Assembly (NCBI RefSeq): GCF_001475935.1
Contig: NZ_LDQA01000042.1
Coordinates: 1 to 33,254 of the forward strand
Reading direction: 5' to 3'
Length of the DNA: 33,254 bases
DNA from: Aureimonas ureilytica
GTDB taxonomy: Bacteria; Pseudomonadota; Alphaproteobacteria; Rhizobiales; Rhizobiaceae
Shown piece by piece: positions 30,560 to 33,254 of this stretch. The number at the start of each line of letters is the position of its first letter. The stretch's first letter is position 1. The notes beneath the pieces were generated by a model. The model saw nothing but the letters and a program-made list of their open reading frames with translations, did no database searches and had not been told where the DNA came from. Position numbers and translations under genes: made by a program.

Positions 30560-32866
30560 TCAATCGCGGCTGGCTGAATGAGGCTTTCCGGCGCTGTCCG
30601 AGCCCTTGACCTGATTCCGCTCGCGACTGCTTTTGCGCGGACGTGACTTGGCCAGCGAGGCAAGGGGCTTGACGGCCGACAGCTTGACGAGGTTCTTCTC
30701 GATGGCATCGTTCAACGCGGCGACGCCGTCGCGTACCTCTTCGGCATTCGTATAGACGGTGGGAAAGCGCTGGGCGAGCCAGAGCCAAGCGGTGGCGAGG
30801 TTGACGCCGTCCTCCAGTCGCTGGAGGTCGCCCGAGCGCAGCGGCGGCTTGGGCGCGGGCTTGCCCGCCGCATGAGCGCGGGCCCAGGTCAGCACTGTGT
30901 CCATGAACCAGGGATGGCGCAGCGAGACGGGAACGATCGCGTAGGCGAGACGATCGAGTAGCGGCAGCCTCACCGGTGCCAGCCGGCGCGCCTTCTCGAT
31001 TTCCTCGTCCATGTCGCCGATCTTCAGGTCGGCATGGTCCATGACGATGCGCGAGCGCAGGAAGGTCAGGATCTGCGCGAGATCGTCGGTTTCCAGAAAC
31101 TCGGCGGCCAGCGCGACGCTTTCCCGGTTCGGCCGCACGAAGGCCCGCCCCACAAGCTCTTTCGGCGGTGTTGTGATCGCGGCGCGAATCTTCTCGACGC
31201 CGTATCCCCCGCCACCGATGACGCCGACCCAGCCCTTTTCGAACATGCCGTAGCGGCCGGCACGCCCGCCGATTTGTCGGATCTCCGAATGAAAGAGATT
31301 GCGCCGCCGCGTGCCGTCGAACTTCTCGATCGCTGCCAGAAACACACGCGACACCGGCAGATTGAGCCCCATGCCGATCGCGTCCGTGGCCACCACCACA
31401 TCCGCCTCGCCGCGCCGAAAGCGGGCGGCCTCGGCCCGGCGCACCTCGGGGCTGAGCGCGCCATAGACGGTGGCGACCGAAAGCCCGAGCGGCACGATCG
31501 CCTCGCGCAGATCATGAACGGCCGCGCGCGAGAAGGCGACCACGGCATCGCCGCGGCGAAGGTCCCGCAGGGTGATCGGCTCGGGCCAGGCGTCCAACTC
31601 GTTCTTGCGTTCGAGCCGGCGCACTTCCAGCGGCTCGCCCAGGACCTTGGCCAGCCGCTCGACCATGGGAATGGCGTCGGGCGAGCCGGTCATGACGACG
31701 AGATCGGCCGGCGCGCCGAAAAGCGCCTGCGTCCAAGCCCAGCCGCGCTGCTCGTCGGCCAACATCTGAAGTTCGTCGATCACGCAGACATCGACGCGCC
31801 GCCCCACATCGATCGTTTCGATCGTGCGGGCGTAATGGGTGAAGTCCTCGCTTTCGTCGCGCTCTTCGCCAGTGATGAGACCGGCGCGCGCGCCGCCCTG
31901 CGTCAGCGCCTCGCGGTGTTCGTGCGCGAGCAGTCGAAGCGGCGAGAGAACCTCGGCGGTGGCCGCCTCGATGGCAAAGCGCATGGCCTCGTAGGTCTTG
32001 CCGGAATTGGTCGGCCCCGCCAGAAACAGGAGTTTGCGCTCGATCGAGCGGGCCAGAGGGAAGAGGTTGGGGTAGCGATCATAGCCGGACGCCTCTGCAA
32101 AGCTCGCGCGGCGTCGGCTTTGCAGACGCAGCGCGCGCATGGAGCTAAGCAGTTTGTCGAACCACTTGTTCAACGGCGGCTGCAACTCGTCCTCGTCCGG
32201 ACCTTGCGCGGCGAAGACGAAACGCTCCAGATCGGCCTGCGTGGCGGCGCGCAGGAAAGCGGAGGGGTCGCCGAGGTCGGCCGTGGCCTTCTGGAACTGG
32301 GTCGAATAGCGCTCCGCGAGGGCGGTGAGACCAGCCCGTGCCTTGGCCGCCGCTTCGCTGGCCCGTTCGGCCACGAAGGCGACGCTCGGCTCGATCTCGC
32401 CATCGCGCAGAAGCTCATCGTCCGCGAGGCGCTGGTGAACGCCCTTGGGCGCGCGCAGGCGCACGAAGGCCATGAGCAGTGTTGGACGCTCGGTCGGAAA
32501 GATCGCGGCGAGCACGGGCACTTCGACTTCGAACCCGCCGAAGGAGCCGTCGCGCATCCGGCGCACCCGCACAACCTCCTCGGCGCGCGCCGAGGCGATC
32601 CGGCTGATGCGGTCGGCATCGTCCTCGTCCGGGTCCGGTGCGATTGCGCCTTCGGGAATCTGCGTCATCGCCTTGACGCGCCCGGCCGGCACCAGCCTCG
32701 CCTTGCGCTTGCCGCTGTCGTCCTTCGATCCGTCGCCGAAGGGCACCTCGAGCGTGCGCACGAGCCCCGCGCCGACGATTTCGAGGCATCGCGCGAGCGA
32801 ATGTCCGGTCAGGCCGGGCAACATCGAGATCGGATAGTTGGAAACTGGCTGCATCGGGAGGTCCAT
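30560..32866 (-). CDS. Suv3-like superfamily 2 RNA helicase
   Basis: A 768-residue SF2 helicase of the Suv3 type, the family of the mitochondrial degradosome helicase that also occurs in alphaproteobacteria. An alphaproteobacterial N-terminal region (about 1-275) precedes the core. Walker A is FLAGPTNSGKTYEAM (about 290), motif Ia LSPLRLLAHE, motif II VCVIDELQML (DELQ where Suv3 has DEIQ), motif III MTGSPD, motif V VVATDAIGMGLNLP and motif VI IRQIGGRAGRYG, so the ATPase is intact. A helical C-terminal domain follows, then a basic Lys/Arg/Ser-rich tail (about 735-768). It should unwind RNA during decay or ribosome assembly. The ATG at 32866 or 32854 could be the start; neither has a strong ribosome site. 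No RNA-binding S4 gene follows, unlike what I recall in many rhizobia. Confidence 0.92.
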   Translation of the reverse strand: MDLPMQPVSNYPISMLPGLTGHSLARCLEIVGAGLVRTLEVPFGDGSKDDSGKRKARLVPAGRVKAMTQIPEGAIAPDPDEDDADRISRIASARAEEVVRVRRMRDGSFGGFEVEVPVLAAIFPTERPTLLMAFVRLRAPKGVHQRLADDELLRDGEIEPSVAFVAERASEAAAKARAGLTALAERYSTQFQKATADLGDPSAFLRAATQADLERFVFAAQGPDEDELQPPLNKWFDKLLSSMRALRLQSRRRASFAEASGYDRYPNLFPLARSIERKLLFLAGPTNSGKTYEAMRFAIEAATAEVLSPLRLLAHEHREALTQGGARAGLITGEERDESEDFTHYARTIETIDVGRRVDVCVIDELQMLADEQRGWAWTQALFGAPADLVVMTGSPDAIPMVERLAKVLGEPLEVRRLERKNELDAWPEPITLRDLRRGDAVVAFSRAAVHDLREAIVPLGLSVATVYGALSPEVRRAEAARFRRGEADVVVATDAIGMGLNLPVSRVFLAAIEKFDGTRRRNLFHSEIRQIGGRAGRYGMFEKGWVGVIGGGGYGVEKIRAAITTPPKELVGRAFVRPNRESVALAAEFLETDDLAQILTFLRSRIVMDHADLKIGDMDEEIEKARRLAPVRLPLLDRLAYAIVPVSLRHPWFMDTVLTWARAHAAGKPAPKPPLRSGDLQRLEDGVNLATAWLWLAQRFPTVYTNAEEVRDGVAALNDAIEKNLVKLSAVKPLASLAKSRPRKSSRERNQVKGSDSAGKPHSASRD

Positions 32867-33025
32867 CAGGCGGCGGGCGGTCGATGACAGGTCACCGGAT
32901 CATTCCCGGCCTGCATTAGCAGATGCGAATGGTGCGGTGCCAGAACGAACGGGCACCCTGTTCCCATCGCGCTTCGGCTTGTGGGCGCTGTCATGTAGGA
33001 CGCTTACAGAGTGGAAAGCTTCCCA

Positions 33026-33045
33026 CTAGTGTCAGGACTCGTTGA
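33026..33045 (-). repeat. Terminal end of IS5-family element (right edge of window)
   Basis: The exact reverse complement of 1-20, here adjoining the transposase stop at 33046-33048. The outward end is CTAG at 33026-33029, beyond which the two copies differ (TGGG versus CGGT reading outward). It marks the junction between chromosomal DNA and the insertion. Confidence 0.8.
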
Positions 33046-33254
33046 TCAGAGCCAGAAGATGACGGCGGCCGCGATGCAGATGGCTGAGAAGAAGGTGTGG
33101 GCGCATCGGTCGTAGCGGGTGGCGATGCGTCGCCAGTCCTTGAGGCGGCCGAACATGATCTCGATCCTGTGGCGCTGCCTGTAGAGTACGGGATCGTGGG
33201 GGACCGGGATCTTGCGCTGGGCCCGTGACGCAATGTAGTCCGGGAAGCCCTGGG
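33046..33254 (-). CDS. IS5-family transposase, C-terminal fragment (window edge)
   Basis: The last 68 residues of a DDE transposase. The catalytic glutamate lies in the exact Y-2-R-3-E-6-K signature of the IS4/IS5 superfamily (YRQRHRIEIMFGRLK), followed by DWRRIATRYDRCAHTFFSAI and a hydrophobic end AAAVIFWL typical of the IS427-like branch. The frame is open to the window edge, so the gene is partial only because the window ends; nothing here shows it to be broken. It encodes the enzyme that moves the element whose end lies at 33026-33045. Confidence 0.88.
   Translation of the reverse strand, partial: QGFPDYIASRAQRKIPVPHDPVLYRQRHRIEIMFGRLKDWRRIATRYDRCAHTFFSAICIAAAVIFWL

Larger units (their letters stand above)
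33026..33254 (-). mobile_element. IS5-family insertion sequence (3' portion; continues beyond window)
   Basis: This stretch holds the terminal repeat and the last 69 codons of a DDE transposase on the minus strand, cut by the window edge. Family placement rests on the transposase signature described in the overlapping coding entry. The element's other end and full length cannot be seen. Confidence 0.85.

Noticed and set aside
31034-32887. Plus-strand open frame of over 600 codons antisense to the helicase
   Set aside because: The minus-strand frame has all helicase motifs; the opposite product shows only composition-driven Arg/Ala/His richness.
1-33254. Composite transposon carrying all 33 kb
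   Set aside because: Copies are inverted and the content is ordinary metabolic and housekeeping genes without resistance or transfer functions. The repeated ends justify only a note about inversion.

Overview
The window is GC-rich, densely coding DNA, most likely from an alphaproteobacterium of the Hyphomicrobiales (Rhizobiales). Several genes point that way: a CsgH-type curli chaperone, an HWE histidine kinase carrying CheB and CheR domains, a Suv3-like RNA helicase and a MocR-type regulator. I cannot name the genus. No rRNA, tRNA, CRISPR array or phage module was seen. The same 20-base insertion-sequence end lies at both window edges in opposite orientation (1-20 and 33026-33045). At the right edge it is followed by the C-terminal end of an IS5-family transposase.

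Layout. (1) 67-648: a YqaA/DedA-like membrane protein. (2) 954-6391: a lysine/pipecolate degradation cluster on the + strand: 2-oxoadipate dioxygenase/decarboxylase (HglS type), an AmaA-like FAD amine oxidase, the aldehyde dehydrogenase AmaB, and a LysR regulator. (3) 6439-10817, minus strand: a sensory module of a short blue-light LOV protein, a CheB-CheR-PAS-HWE kinase of 1143 residues and a single-domain response regulator. This resembles a LovK/LovR system with its photosensor on a separate polypeptide. (4) 11074-15232, minus strand: an extracellular-matrix locus with two curlin-repeat proteins flanking csgH, then a GT4 glycosyltransferase and an ExoF-like polysaccharide export protein. 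(5) 15560-19208: DNA polymerase IV, an EamA transporter and a divergent MocR regulator. (6) 19243-24360, minus strand: a copper-handling run of SCO1/SenC, a CopC-CopD-YtkA fusion, a PCuAC chaperone, a PepSY membrane protein and a small Cys/His-rich exported protein. (7) 24455-28827: a GMC oxidoreductase divergent from a tightly packed DoxX, cupin, SMP-30 lactonase and two-domain VOC operon, which looks like a small sugar or polyol oxidation module. (8) 28887-32866: a conserved-looking unknown gene, an aldo/keto reductase and the Suv3-like helicase.

Points of most interest: the split LOV/HWE module next to curli and polysaccharide genes (possible light control of attachment); the strict 11-residue periodicity of both curlins; the GMC/DoxX/cupin/SMP-30/VOC module with a long-arm inverted repeat in its divergent promoter region; an 8-bp dyad enclosing the ribosome binding site and start codon of the EamA gene; and an FAD oxidase gene without a standard start codon.
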